DNA from: Chloroflexota bacterium
GTDB lineage: Bacteria > Chloroflexota > Anaerolineae > SpSt-313
Length of the DNA: 64,000 nt
Reading direction: 5' to 3'
Assembly: GCA_029553955.1 (NCBI GenBank)
Contig: JAKPJZ010000161.1
Location: 62,001 to 126,000, forward strand
Part shown: one piece after another, positions 38,122 through 47,005 of the stretch
Numbering within the stretch: the first letter of the stretch is position 1
Layout: each line of letters begins with the position of its first letter
Made by a program: the position numbers and the translations under genes
Notes under the pieces: model-generated
What the model saw: only the letters and a program-made list of their open reading frames with translations
The model's database searches: none
Told to the model about the DNA's origin: nothing

Positions 38122-39830
38122 AGACGCTCGAGGGCATCGCAGCTTCGCCGGGGATTGCCATCGGCGACGCGTTCCAGTTCCAGGCGGCCGACCTGCGCTT
38201 CGAACGGCGCCGAGTCGACGATCCGGCGGCGGAATGGCGGCGCTTTGAGGCGGCGGCGGCAACGGCAGCGGAGCAGTTGGCCGAGGTCTGTGACAGAGCC
38301 ACGGCCGAGCTGGGGCCAGAGCAGGCGGCGATCTTTCAGGCGCACCTGATGATGCTGGAGGACCCCGAGCTGCGGGTGGCGGTGCAGACGGCCATCGAGG
38401 AGCAGGGGCTCAACGCCGAGGCGGCGCTGAGCGATGCGGCGGCCTTCTATGCCGAGGCGCTGGAGGCGCTCGACGACGAGTACCTGCGCGCCCGCGCGGC
38501 CGACGTGCGCGATATCACCGGCCGCGTGCTGGGCATCCTGCTCGGGCGGGAGGCGCAGGCCGGGCCGCAGGCGCCGGCGATCATCCTGGCGCGTGACCTG
38601 ACCCCCTCCGACACTGTGCTGCTCGACAAATCGCGCGTGCTCGGCTTTTGCACGGCCGAGGGTGGGCCGACGTCGCACACGGCCATTCTGGCGCGGGCGC
38701 TGGGCCTGCCCGCCGTGGTGGGGGTGGGCGAGGAGGTGCTGGCGGTGCCGGCGGGGGTGACGGTGGTGCTCGACGGCGCGGCTGGCCGGCTGGTGGTGCA
38801 GCCCGATGAACCAGAACTCTGCGCCTGCCGCGAGCGCATGGCAGCCGCGACGGCGTTGCAGGCCGAGGCGCAGCGACGGGCGATGGAGCCGGCGGTCACC
38901 TGCGACGGGCACCGCGTGGAGGTGGTGGCCAACATCGGCAGCGTGCGCGATGCGCAGGCGGCGGTGCAGGCGGGGGCCGAGGGCGTGGGCCTCTTGCGCA
39001 GCGAGTTCCTCTACCTCGAGCGCAGCAGCCTGCCCAGCGAGGAGGAGCAGTATCGCGCCTATCGCGATATCCTCGAAGCGATGGGCGGACGCCCGGTGAT
39101 TCTGCGCACCCTCGACGCCGGGGCCGATAAGGAGATTGCCTACCTGGGCATGCCCCACGAGCAGAACCCGGCGCTGGGCGTGCGCGCCATCCGCCTGTGC
39201 CTGGCGCGGGCCGAGCTCTTTAGGGCGCAGTTGCGGGCGGCGCTGCGGGCGGCAGCGGGGCACAACCTCAAGGTCATGTTCCCCATGGTGGCCACGGCCG
39301 GCGAGCTGCGGGCGGCGCGGGCGGCGCTGGATGCGGCGCGCGAGGAGCTCGCGGCTGAGGGCGTGCCGTTGCCCGAGCGGCTGGAGGTGGGCATCATGGT
39401 CGAAGTGCCGGCGGCGGCGCTGATGGCCGACCGCCTGGCGCGGGAGGTCGATTTCTTTTCCATCGGCACCAACGACCTGAGCCAGTACACCATGGCCGCC
39501 GACCGCACCAACGCCCAGGTGGCGGCGCTGGCGAATGCGCTGCAGCCGGCGGTGCTGCGCCTGGTGGCCCGCGTCATCGATGCGGCACACGCTGAGGGCA
39601 AATGGGTGGGCATGTGCGGCGAATTGGCGGGCGAGCCGCTGGCGATCCCCATCCTCCTCGGCCTGGGGCTCGACGAGTTCAGCATGAACCCGCCGGCCAT
39701 CCCCATGGCGAAGCAGCTCATCCGCAGCCTCGAGGTGGCCGCGGCGCGCCAGGTGGCGCGGGCGGCGCTGGAGCTCAACAGTGCCGAGGAGGTGGCGGCG
39801 CTGGTGCGGGCGCGCGTGCCGGGCGTGTGA
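38118..39830 (+). CDS. ptsI: phosphoenolpyruvate-protein phosphotransferase (PTS enzyme I)
   Basis: A 570-residue enzyme I. The N-terminal half contains the HPr-binding helical domain and the active-site histidine at about residue 187 in GGPTSHTAIL. The C-terminal PEP-binding barrel shows GVGLLRSEFLYLER, then MFPMVATAGEL, GIMVEVPAAALMAD, FFSIGTNDLSQYTMA and WVGMCGELAGEP. It takes phosphate from PEP and passes it to HPr, whose gene overlaps the TTG start by four bases. Full length and all motifs argue for an active enzyme. A very long perfect palindrome lies 12 bases after the stop. Confidence 0.95.
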   Translation: MKTLEGIAASPGIAIGDAFQFQAADLRFERRRVDDPAAEWRRFEAAAATAAEQLAEVCDRATAELGPEQAAIFQAHLMMLEDPELRVAVQTAIEEQGLNAEAALSDAAAFYAEALEALDDEYLRARAADVRDITGRVLGILLGREAQAGPQAPAIILARDLTPSDTVLLDKSRVLGFCTAEGGPTSHTAILARALGLPAVVGVGEEVLAVPAGVTVVLDGAAGRLVVQPDEPELCACRERMAAATALQAEAQRRAMEPAVTCDGHRVEVVANIGSVRDAQAAVQAGAEGVGLLRSEFLYLERSSLPSEEEQYRAYRDILEAMGGRPVILRTLDAGADKEIAYLGMPHEQNPALGVRAIRLCLARAELFRAQLRAALRAAAGHNLKVMFPMVATAGELRAARAALDAAREELAAEGVPLPERLEVGIMVEVPAAALMADRLAREVDFFSIGTNDLSQYTMAADRTNAQVAALANALQPAVLRLVARVIDAAHAEGKWVGMCGELAGEPLAIPILLGLGLDEFSMNPPAIPMAKQLIRSLEVAAARQVARAALELNSAEEVAALVRARVPGV

Positions 39831-39842
39831 TCCCGATCGTGT

Positions 39843-39918
39843 AGTAGGGGTAAAGCATGCGGCCACCAGATGCGCCTCCATGGAGGCGCATCTGGTGGCC
39901 GCATGCTTTACCCCTACT
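39843..39918. repeat. 76-bp perfect palindrome without loop
   Basis: AGTAGGGGTAAAGCATGCGG and the rest of a 38-base arm are exactly complementary to the following 38 bases, with the centre at CTCCA/TGGAG. It lies between ptsI and the GNAT-deacetylase gene. Confidence 0.9.
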
Positions 39919-39977
39919 GATCCTGTTGCCACGTATGCCCCCGATTTATGGTATACTATTGGGGGGAGGTACAGGCT

Positions 39978-41717
39978 ATGTTCCGTATGCGGCGCATTTT
40001 CGATGACACGCTCCCGGCCAACCGGGAGGCTATCGCCCAGGTGCAGGAGATTGTGCGCGTCCAGTTCGGGCCGGAGTCGGCACAGCGTGTGGGCAATCTC
40101 CCCGACTGGATGCATGACCCGCTGCGCCGCCGCTTCCGGTCGATCCTCATCGTGGCCGATGACCTGCACCGCCGGGTGAAGGGGTTTGCACTGCTCATGC
40201 ATGCGCCGGATCTGGACTTTTGCTTCCTGGACTATATCGCCACCGCTAGCGGCAGGGTGGGCCGGGGCATCGGCGGCGCCCTGTACGAGCGGGTGCGCGA
40301 GGAGGCGCTGGCGCTGCGCAGCCAGGGGCTCTTCTTTGAATGCCTGCCCGATGACCCGGCCCTGTGCCGCAACCCACAGACGCTGAAGCAGAACGCGGCG
40401 CGCTTGCGCTTCTATGAGCGCTATGGCGCTCGGCCCATCGCCGGCACCATCTACGAGACGCCGCTGACCCCCGGCGCCGATTGCCCGCCCTACCTGATGT
40501 ACGACAACCTGGGCCAGGCCGGCGCGCTGTCGCAGGAGCGGGGGCGGACCATCGTGCGCGCGATCTTGGAGCGGGAGTATGGCACACGCTGCCCGCCGGG
40601 CTACATCGACGAGGTCGCGGCGTCGTTCCGCGACGACCCGGTGCGCCTGCGCGAGCCGCGCTACATCAAGCGCGAGGCGGCGCCTGCCCACAGTGGGGCC
40701 TGCCCGGCCGACGAGCGCATCGCACTGGTGGTGAACGACCAGCAGGCGATCCACCATGTGCACGAGCGCGGCTATGTGGAGGCGCCGGCCCGCATCGATG
40801 CCATCCTGAAGGGCCTGCAGCGCAGCGATCTGTTCGAGCGGATGGAGCCGCGCCACTTTGGCGATGCGCACATCAGGGCCGTGCACGACCGTGAATTCCT
40901 GGCCTACTTGCGGCGCATGTGCGAGAACCTGGAGCCGGGGGCCTCGGTCTATCCCTATGTCTTTCCCATCCGCAACGTGGCCCGCCCGCCCAAAGATATG
41001 GCCATGCGCGCCGGCTACTATTGCATCGACACCTTTACGCCGCTGAGCCACAACGCTTACCCGGCCGCGCGCCGGGCCGTCGACTGCGCGATCACGGCGG
41101 CACGGGAGGTGCAGACGGGGCGCCGGCTGGCCTACGCCCTGGTGCGCCCGCCCGGCCACCATGCGGAGCGCCGCGCCTTTGGCGGCTTTTGCTACCTGAA
41201 CTCGACCGCCATCGCGGCGCACTACCTGAGCGCCGAGGGGCGCGTGGCCGTGTTGGACCTGGATTACCACCACGGCAACGGCACGCAGGAGATCTTTTAC
41301 GAGCGCGCCGATGTGCTGACCGTCTCGATCCATGGGCAGCCGAGCTTTGCCTACCCCTACTTTAGCGGCTTTGCCGGCGAGAAGGGCCGCGGCGCCGGCG
41401 AGGGCTACAACCTCAACCTGCCGCTGCCTGAGGAGGTCGACGGCGCGGCCTACAGCCAGGCCCTGCAGAAGGCCTTGGCGCGCGTGCGGCGTTTCGAGCC
41501 GCAGTTCGTGGTGGTGGCGCTGGGGTTGGATACGGCGAAGCACGACCCAACGGGGACGTGGGCGTTGACGGGCGAGGACCTGGAGGCCAATGGCCGCATG
41601 GTGGGCGAGTTGCGGCTGCCGACGCTGGTGGTGCAGGAGGGGGGCTACTATACGCGGTCGTTGGGCAGGAATGCGCTGTGCTTCCTGCGCGGGCTGTGGG
41701 CTGAGGGACGGCCGTAG
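39978..41717 (+). CDS. GNAT acetyltransferase fused to histone deacetylase-like hydrolase
   Basis: A 579-residue two-domain protein. Residues about 1-195 resemble a GNAT acyltransferase: FCFLDYIATASGRVGRGIGG gives the core strand and the acetyl-CoA loop, and RLRFYERYGARPI the C-terminal strand. Residues about 245-575 are a class II histone deacetylase/acetylpolyamine amidohydrolase domain. It has RPPGHHAERRAFGGFCYLN (catalytic His pair), VLDLDYHHGNGTQEI (zinc Asp and His), LGLDTAKHDP (second zinc Asp) and EGGYYTRSLG (catalytic Tyr). ATG 39978 follows GGGGGGAGG. One chain may thus add and remove acyl groups from a polyamine, lysine or similar amine. The substrate is unknown. Confidence 0.85.
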   Translation: MFRMRRIFDDTLPANREAIAQVQEIVRVQFGPESAQRVGNLPDWMHDPLRRRFRSILIVADDLHRRVKGFALLMHAPDLDFCFLDYIATASGRVGRGIGGALYERVREEALALRSQGLFFECLPDDPALCRNPQTLKQNAARLRFYERYGARPIAGTIYETPLTPGADCPPYLMYDNLGQAGALSQERGRTIVRAILEREYGTRCPPGYIDEVAASFRDDPVRLREPRYIKREAAPAHSGACPADERIALVVNDQQAIHHVHERGYVEAPARIDAILKGLQRSDLFERMEPRHFGDAHIRAVHDREFLAYLRRMCENLEPGASVYPYVFPIRNVARPPKDMAMRAGYYCIDTFTPLSHNAYPAARRAVDCAITAAREVQTGRRLAYALVRPPGHHAERRAFGGFCYLNSTAIAAHYLSAEGRVAVLDLDYHHGNGTQEIFYERADVLTVSIHGQPSFAYPYFSGFAGEKGRGAGEGYNLNLPLPEEVDGAAYSQALQKALARVRRFEPQFVVVALGLDTAKHDPTGTWALTGEDLEANGRMVGELRLPTLVVQEGGYYTRSLGRNALCFLRGLWAEGRP

Positions 41718-41962
41718 CCGGCCAGCAGCCTGCCGGAGGTGCGCGGGTGGCGACCGGCTTTCACGCTCCGCACTACGCCGGTGCTGAGCCCCTAAAGGGG
41801 GTTTGGGCGGGCTGGTTGGCCCTGGTGCGCCCGCGGGCGCACCAGGGCCAACCAGCCCGCCCAAACCCCCTTTAGGGGCTCAGAGCCGGGCGAGGGCGAA
41901 GCCGGCACCCGGCCATTGCCAGGATGCTGAGGGAGGTGAGTCTGCTTTCCGACAGGGTGCTA
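41715..41962. mobile_element. palindromic element filling the gap between two convergent genes, including both stop codons
   Basis: The centre 41784-41883 is a 100-bp perfect palindrome (CTGAGCCCCTAAAGGGGGTT outward arm, core GCGCCCGCGGGCGC). The right flank matches the right flank of the element at 53886-54089 (GCCGGGCGAGGGCGAAGCC...GCCAG.ATGC). Read on the minus strand it starts TAGCACCCTGTCGGAAAG, where TAG is the stop codon of the LonB-like gene. The left flank carries a weaker match (AGCAGCCTGCCGGAG) just after the deacetylase stop. Confidence 0.75.
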
Positions 41963-44482
41963 GCGCCGCCGGCTGAAACGGCGCGCGGCGCGGCGCGGCT
42001 CGCCGCGGCGCACCTGGATCGCTTCGCGCTTCTGGGGTTGCCCTTCCTCTTCGCCGGCCGCCTGGCTGAACTCTTGGTAGATGCGCGCCAGCTCTTGCAG
42101 GCGCTGCGCCACGCGATAGTTGACCGTCCCCTCGGGGTACTTGCCGTTGACCTTTTCGCCGGCGCGCATGCCGGTGAGCAGCTCGATGCCCTCGTCGATG
42201 GTGCGCACCTGGTAGATGTGGAACTTGGCCTCACGCACCGCCTGCACCACGTCGTGGCGCAGGTTGAGGTTATCGGCGTTCTGCGCCGGGATGAGCACGC
42301 CCTGGTCGCCGGTGAGGCCTTTCGAGCGGCAGACGTCGAAAAAGCCCTCGATCTTGGCGGTGGCGCCGCCGATGGGCTGCACCTCGCCGCGCTGGTTGAC
42401 CGAGCCGGTCACGGCCAGGTTCTGGCGGATGGGCACGCCCGCCAGGCTGGAGAGCAGGGCGTAGAGCTCGGCCGAGGAGGCGCTGTCGCCTTCGACGCCT
42501 TCGTAGCTCTGCTCGAAGGTGAGGCTGGCCGACAGGCTGAGCGGCAGCTCCTGGGCGAAGCGGCCGCCGAGGTAGCCGGCGAGGATGAGCACCCCCTTGT
42601 TGTGGATGGGCCCGGAGAGCTCGGCCTCGCGGTCGATGGCGATGACGTTGCCGCGGCCGACGTAGGTGCGGGCGGTGATGCGCGTCGGCTGGCCGAACTC
42701 ATAGTCGCCCAGCATCGAGACCGAGAGCCCGTTCACCTGGCCGGCGACGGCGCCTTCGGTGTCGACCATGATCACGCCGCGGTCGATCATCTCGCGGATG
42801 CGCTCTTCGATGCGGTTGGAGCGGTAGACCTTCTCGTCGATGGCCCTCTGCACGTCGGCCGCAGAGACGAGTTCGTGCCCTGCCTGCGTGGCCCAGAAGC
42901 TCGCCTCCGACACCATGTCGGCCACCTCGCTGAAGCGGGTGGCCAGCTTCTTCTGGTCCTCGGCCAGGCGTGAGCCGTACTCCACAATGCGCGCCACGCC
43001 GCCGGGGTCAAAGGGCCGCAGGCCGTTCTCGCGGATGTGGTTGGCCACAAAGAGCGCGTACTCGTCGATGGCCTTCTGGTCGCGGTCCATCTCGGAGCCA
43101 AAGTCGGCCTTGACCTTGAAGAGGCGCTGGAACTCGTCGTCGTACTCGTAGAGCAGGTAGTAGAGCCACGGCTCGCCGATGAGCACGACTTTGGTGTTGG
43201 CCGGGATAGGCTCGGGCTCGAGTGTCGTCGTGTTGAAGGCGCGGAATTGGGCGCCCATCTCCTCGATGTCGATGCGGCCGTCTTTGAGCACGCGTTTGAC
43301 CGCATCCCACGAGAAGGGGTTGGTGAGGACGTCGCGCGCTTCCAAGATCAGGTAGCCGCCGTTGGCCTTGTGGAAGGCGCCGGCGCGGATCTTGGTGAAA
43401 TCGGTCACCAGGGCGCCGAACTGGGCCTCCTGCTCGACCTGGCCGATGAGGTTGTAATAGGTCGGGTTCGATTCGGCGACGATGGGCGCGCCCTTTTGCT
43501 GGCAGCTATCGACAATGACGTTCACTTTGTAGCGGCTGAGGTCCATCTCTTGGGCGCCGCCGCCGAGCATCTGTGCCAGGGGGTTGGCCTGCTCGGCCTC
43601 GGGCCGGAAGACGTCGGCACTGTCAATGACATCGCGGCGCACTTCTTCGAGGTACTCTTCCACCTCGGCGTACTGGGCGTACTTGGCCTCGAGATCGTCG
43701 ACAAAGTGGCCGATGGCGAAAGCGGTCACCTGGCGGTCGAGCTCGTTCAGCGTGTCTTGGGCTTGCTTCTGGCGTGCCCGAACCTTGGTCAGCGTGCCGG
43801 CGACCTGCTGCTGCAGGTCGCGTTCGGCCGTTTCCTCTTCCTGCTTTTCGCCTGTAGAGAGGCGCTGGTATTCGCGCTCGGTGAGCGGCTCGCCGCTGGG
43901 GGAGGTGCGCACCAGCATCGTGCCCATGGGCGTGCGCGCCAGGCCATAGCCGCGCTGCCGCGCCTGCCGCTCCAGGTCGCTCAGGATCTGCGACTCCTGT
44001 TCCTGCAGTTGGCGGCTGATGTTGGCTTTTTGCTGGGCGTACTCCTCGCTCTCAAAGGCGCGTGGGATCTCGCGCTTCAGGCTCTCGACCAACTGGTCCA
44101 TGTCTCTGCGCAACTGGCAGCCCAAACCGGGCGGCAGGCTGATGGCGCGGGGCTTGGCTGGGTCGGCAAAGTTGTTGACATAGACCCAATCGGGTGGCGT
44201 GGGCGCGCCTTTGGCCTTTTCCTCGACCAGGCGCCTGACCATGGTAGAGCGCCCGGTGCCCACCTGGCCCAGGACGAAAATATTGAAGCCCTGCCCGGGG
44301 ACGTCCATGCCGAACTGCAGCGCGTGTCTGGCCCGATCCTGGCCGATCATGTCGGTGAGGCCGTGCAGATCGGCCGTGCTCTTGAAGGTGAACTGTGCGG
44401 GGTCCACGTTCAGCTTGAGCTGCTCCGGCTTGAGCTCGTGATTCTGGATCACCTCGCCCTCCTCTGCCTGTACCTCGAACAA
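41960..44482 (-). CDS. LonB-like ATP-dependent protease (S16 family), second paralogue
   Basis: An 840-residue protease with the same layout as the one at 8166-10631. FVLGQVGTGRSTMVRRL is the nucleotide loop near residue 70, with a coiled-coil insert at about 135-230. GGYLILEARDVLTNPFSWDA lies near 370. The S16 domain has EGDSASS (Ser about 667) and TAKIEGFFDVC (Lys about 710), again 43 residues apart. The longest frame begins at TTG 44482. GTG 44452, which follows GAGGAGGG, is an alternative start ten codons later. It is diverged enough from the first copy to suggest separate substrates. The stop TAG is the first triplet of a palindromic element. Confidence 0.9.
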   Translation of the reverse strand: MFEVQAEEGEVIQNHELKPEQLKLNVDPAQFTFKSTADLHGLTDMIGQDRARHALQFGMDVPGQGFNIFVLGQVGTGRSTMVRRLVEEKAKGAPTPPDWVYVNNFADPAKPRAISLPPGLGCQLRRDMDQLVESLKREIPRAFESEEYAQQKANISRQLQEQESQILSDLERQARQRGYGLARTPMGTMLVRTSPSGEPLTEREYQRLSTGEKQEEETAERDLQQQVAGTLTKVRARQKQAQDTLNELDRQVTAFAIGHFVDDLEAKYAQYAEVEEYLEEVRRDVIDSADVFRPEAEQANPLAQMLGGGAQEMDLSRYKVNVIVDSCQQKGAPIVAESNPTYYNLIGQVEQEAQFGALVTDFTKIRAGAFHKANGGYLILEARDVLTNPFSWDAVKRVLKDGRIDIEEMGAQFRAFNTTTLEPEPIPANTKVVLIGEPWLYYLLYEYDDEFQRLFKVKADFGSEMDRDQKAIDEYALFVANHIRENGLRPFDPGGVARIVEYGSRLAEDQKKLATRFSEVADMVSEASFWATQAGHELVSAADVQRAIDEKVYRSNRIEERIREMIDRGVIMVDTEGAVAGQVNGLSVSMLGDYEFGQPTRITARTYVGRGNVIAIDREAELSGPIHNKGVLILAGYLGGRFAQELPLSLSASLTFEQSYEGVEGDSASSAELYALLSSLAGVPIRQNLAVTGSVNQRGEVQPIGGATAKIEGFFDVCRSKGLTGDQGVLIPAQNADNLNLRHDVVQAVREAKFHIYQVRTIDEGIELLTGMRAGEKVNGKYPEGTVNYRVAQRLQELARIYQEFSQAAGEEEGQPQKREAIQVRRGEPRRAARRFSRRR

Positions 44483-44532
44483 CGGTCAGGTATTCCTGTA
44501 GAGGCTCGCAGACGGCCGAATCGGCGTAATGC

Positions 44533-44552
44533 AACGCCCACAAGGGGCTACG
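44533..44552. repeat. 20-base segment shared with 10760-10779 (inverted)
   Basis: AACGCCCACAAGGGGCTACG here is the exact complement of 10760-10779. Both lie in gaps upstream of LonB-like protease genes. Confidence 0.6.
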
Positions 44553-44617
44553 TCGCCCCTACGACTACTTGACCGATATTCTAGAAGCTTGGCGGAGCAA
44601 GGTGTGTGCCAGGGGAG

Positions 44618-44734
44618 ACGTAATGCGTAATGCGTGTTGCGTGTTCCGTTCCTTGCCGAGCGACCACAGAGGGCGGCACGCTGCGCGGCATGGAACACGC
44701 AACACGCATTACGCATTACGTTTTACGCATTACG
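44618..44734. repeat. family E inverted repeat between divergent genes
   Basis: CGTAATGCGTAATGCGTG followed by TTGCGTGTTCCGTTCC pairs with GGAACACGCAACACGCATTA on the right. It ends 15 bases before the -35 box of the histidine kinase promoter. Confidence 0.8.
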
Positions 44735-44748
44735 CCCCCGCCTTCACG

Positions 44749-44777
44749 TTGACCACGGACCCGACGTATGCTACAAT
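44749..44777 (+). promoter_or_regulatory. sigma70-type promoter of the histidine kinase gene
   Basis: TTGACC at 44749-44754, a 17-base spacer and TACAAT at 44772-44777, with the start codon 33 bases downstream. Confidence 0.7.
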
Positions 44778-44810
44778 ACACGCCAATCTTGAAAGGATTA
44801 CAGTCGGCCG

Positions 44811-46967
44811 ATGCGGCAGAAGATGCAGCGAACGAGCAGGCCCTGGGGTCGACCTGGCATCCGTGCTAAGCTGATGCTCAGCTTTCTGGCCGCGGTGTTG
44901 CCTGCGTTCGCTCTGCTGGCGGTGGTCGATTACCGGCACTATGCGGCACGCCAGGAAGCGGCGGCGGAGGAGTGCCGGGCGGTGGCGCAGGCCGCGGCGG
45001 CGACGGTGCAGGCGCGGGTCGGCGCGGCGGCGGGGGCGGCGCGCTTGGCAGCGCTGCGCAGGGCCGCGGAGGGCGAGCTCGCAGCTGCGCTCGAAGAGGC
45101 GCGTCGAGACCACCCCGAGTATCTCGAGCTGTTTGTGCTCGATGCCGGCGGCCAGGTGCTCGCTGCAGCGCCGGCCATGCGGCAGCCCCTCGTGCAACCC
45201 CAGGCGCCGGCCGCGCAGTCAGCGGTGCTGTCGGACCTTTTCCTCACTGCCCCCGAGAACCTGGCGGCGCTGCAAGTGCACGTGCCGCTGGAGCGTGGCC
45301 AGGGCGTGGCGAGCGCGGTGGGCGTTACCCTCGATGCGCACCTGCTGCTGGCAGGGCTGCCGGCCCCCGAAGACCAGGCCAGCCCCTTCGAGATCGTCCT
45401 CTACGACCGCCGTGGGCAGGCCATCGGCAGCGCGTCGCCGGCGGGCATTCCCTGGGAAGAGCACGGTGCGAGTGACTATGCCCATGTGAAGCAGGCGCTG
45501 CAGGGCCACGCCGCGGCCGCCGCGAGCATCACGAGTCACGGCACCGGCCAGGCCTACAGCGGCGCCGCTGTCCCTCTGGGTCAGATGGGTTGGGCGCTGG
45601 AGGTGCGCCGGCTCAGCCCCGAGGCGGCGGCGTACTGCCGCAGCCGGGCGTTGCTGGGCCTGCTGCCGCTGGCGGCGCTGACGGCGCTGGCGCTGGCGTT
45701 GGCCGTGGGCACGGGCAACTGGCTCACCGGTGCCATGCGGCGGCTGGCGGCGCATGCGTCGGGGCTGGGGCGTGGCCAACTCAACGAACGCATCACCATG
45801 CGCACCGGCGATGAGCTCGAGGACCTCGGCGGCGTGCTGAACGACATGGCGCGGCAGATGGAGGAGCGCGACCGGCGCCTGCGCGCGCGTACGGCCGAGC
45901 TGGATGCGATCATCACCCAGTCGGCCGACGGCATTGCCATCCATGGGCCGGCCGGCGAGCTGCAGCGTCTGAACCCGGCGGCCATCCGCATCCTGGGCCG
46001 CTCGAGCAGCCGCCTGGGCCTCTCGCCCGCCGAACAGGCCGCCTGGTTCAAGATCCACACCGCTGCGGGCGATCCCATCGACCCGAGCGACCTGCCGGTA
46101 GCGGCGGCCTTGCGCGGCGAGACACGGGTGGCCCAGGAGCTGCGCATCGAGACCGAGGCGGGCCAGGACCGCGTAGTGGCCTGCAGCGCCGCGCCGCTCT
46201 CCGATGCGCGGGGGCGTATCTATGGCGCCGTCTCCATCTTTCGCGACATGACCCAGATACACCAGGCACAGCAGGAGAAGGACAACTTTGTCTCGGTCGT
46301 GTCGCACGAGCTCAAGACGCCGATCACGTCGATCAAAGGCTACGCGCAGATGCTGCTGCGCCGGGCCGAGGAGGCGGGGAGCGACGAGCGCGACCTGAAG
46401 GGGCTGCGCATCATCAACGACGAGGTCGAGCGCATGGTGGAGCTCATCAACCAGTTGCTCGACGTCTCGCGGCTGGAGATGCAGCGCCTGCAGCTCAACC
46501 TCGACCGGGTGGACCTGGTGGCGCTGACCCTCGATGCGGTGGACCGGCTGCAGATGACGACCAGCCGCCACACCTTGCAGCCGCGGGTGCCCCAAGGGCC
46601 GCTGTGGGTGCGTGCCGATGCCTTGCGCCTGGTGCAGGTGCTGGGCAACCTGATCATGAATGCCATCAAGTACTCGCCTGAGGGAGGGCCGGTGGAGGTC
46701 TCGCTCGAGAGCCAGGAGGGGCGCGCCTGGATCAGCGTGCGCGACTGGGGCATTGGCATAGCGGCTGAAGACCAGCCGCACCTGTTCCAGCGCTTCTGGC
46801 GGGGGACGCGCGGCGAGAACACGTCGCTCATGGGCATGGGCCTCGGGCTCTACATCAGCCGCGAGATCATACGGCGCCATCACGGCGACATTGTCTTTCG
46901 TAGTCAGGCGGGGCAGGGCAGCACGTTCCTGTTCTGGCTGCCGCTGGATTCGGAGCGGGAAACCTGA
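44811..46967 (+). CDS. membrane sensor histidine kinase (dCache-type sensor, HAMP, PAS, HisKA, HATPase)
   Basis: A 718-residue kinase. It has a transmembrane helix at about 20-40, an extracytoplasmic sensor of about 235 residues (41-278), a second helix at about 280-300, HAMP at about 303-355, and a PAS domain at about 360-480 (ELDAIITQSADGIAIHGPAG). SHELKTP carries the phospho-acceptor His at about 499. The catalytic domain has NLIMNAIKYSP, VRDWGIGIAAEDQPHLFQRF and GMGLGLYISREI. No response regulator is adjacent, and the nearest is at 50636. The last codons and stop (ERET-TGA) lie inside a family A palindrome. Confidence 0.93.
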   Translation: MRQKMQRTSRPWGRPGIRAKLMLSFLAAVLPAFALLAVVDYRHYAARQEAAAEECRAVAQAAAATVQARVGAAAGAARLAALRRAAEGELAAALEEARRDHPEYLELFVLDAGGQVLAAAPAMRQPLVQPQAPAAQSAVLSDLFLTAPENLAALQVHVPLERGQGVASAVGVTLDAHLLLAGLPAPEDQASPFEIVLYDRRGQAIGSASPAGIPWEEHGASDYAHVKQALQGHAAAAASITSHGTGQAYSGAAVPLGQMGWALEVRRLSPEAAAYCRSRALLGLLPLAALTALALALAVGTGNWLTGAMRRLAAHASGLGRGQLNERITMRTGDELEDLGGVLNDMARQMEERDRRLRARTAELDAIITQSADGIAIHGPAGELQRLNPAAIRILGRSSSRLGLSPAEQAAWFKIHTAAGDPIDPSDLPVAAALRGETRVAQELRIETEAGQDRVVACSAAPLSDARGRIYGAVSIFRDMTQIHQAQQEKDNFVSVVSHELKTPITSIKGYAQMLLRRAEEAGSDERDLKGLRIINDEVERMVELINQLLDVSRLEMQRLQLNLDRVDLVALTLDAVDRLQMTTSRHTLQPRVPQGPLWVRADALRLVQVLGNLIMNAIKYSPEGGPVEVSLESQEGRAWISVRDWGIGIAAEDQPHLFQRFWRGTRGENTSLMGMGLGLYISREIIRRHHGDIVFRSQAGQGSTFLFWLPLDSERET

Positions 46968-46995
46968 CAGGTCTCCGAAGACCTGTCAGGTTTCC
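46958..46995. repeat. family A palindrome containing the histidine kinase stop codon
   Basis: GGAAACCTGACAGGTCT, a CCGA loop and the exact complement. The TGA at 46965-46967 within the left arm ends the kinase gene. The CBS-domain gene on the other strand stops 11 bases further on, so the palindrome may serve both convergent genes. Confidence 0.85.
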
Positions 46996-47005
46996 TGTCT
47001 CGTGC

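Noticed and set aside
37371-41864. Open frame of about 1500 codons on the minus strand
   Set aside because: It is opposite the corrinoid gene (in part), HPr, PtsI and the GNAT-deacetylase, all with intact motifs. Its composition is low-complexity Arg/Gln/His/Ala and it crosses a perfect palindrome.
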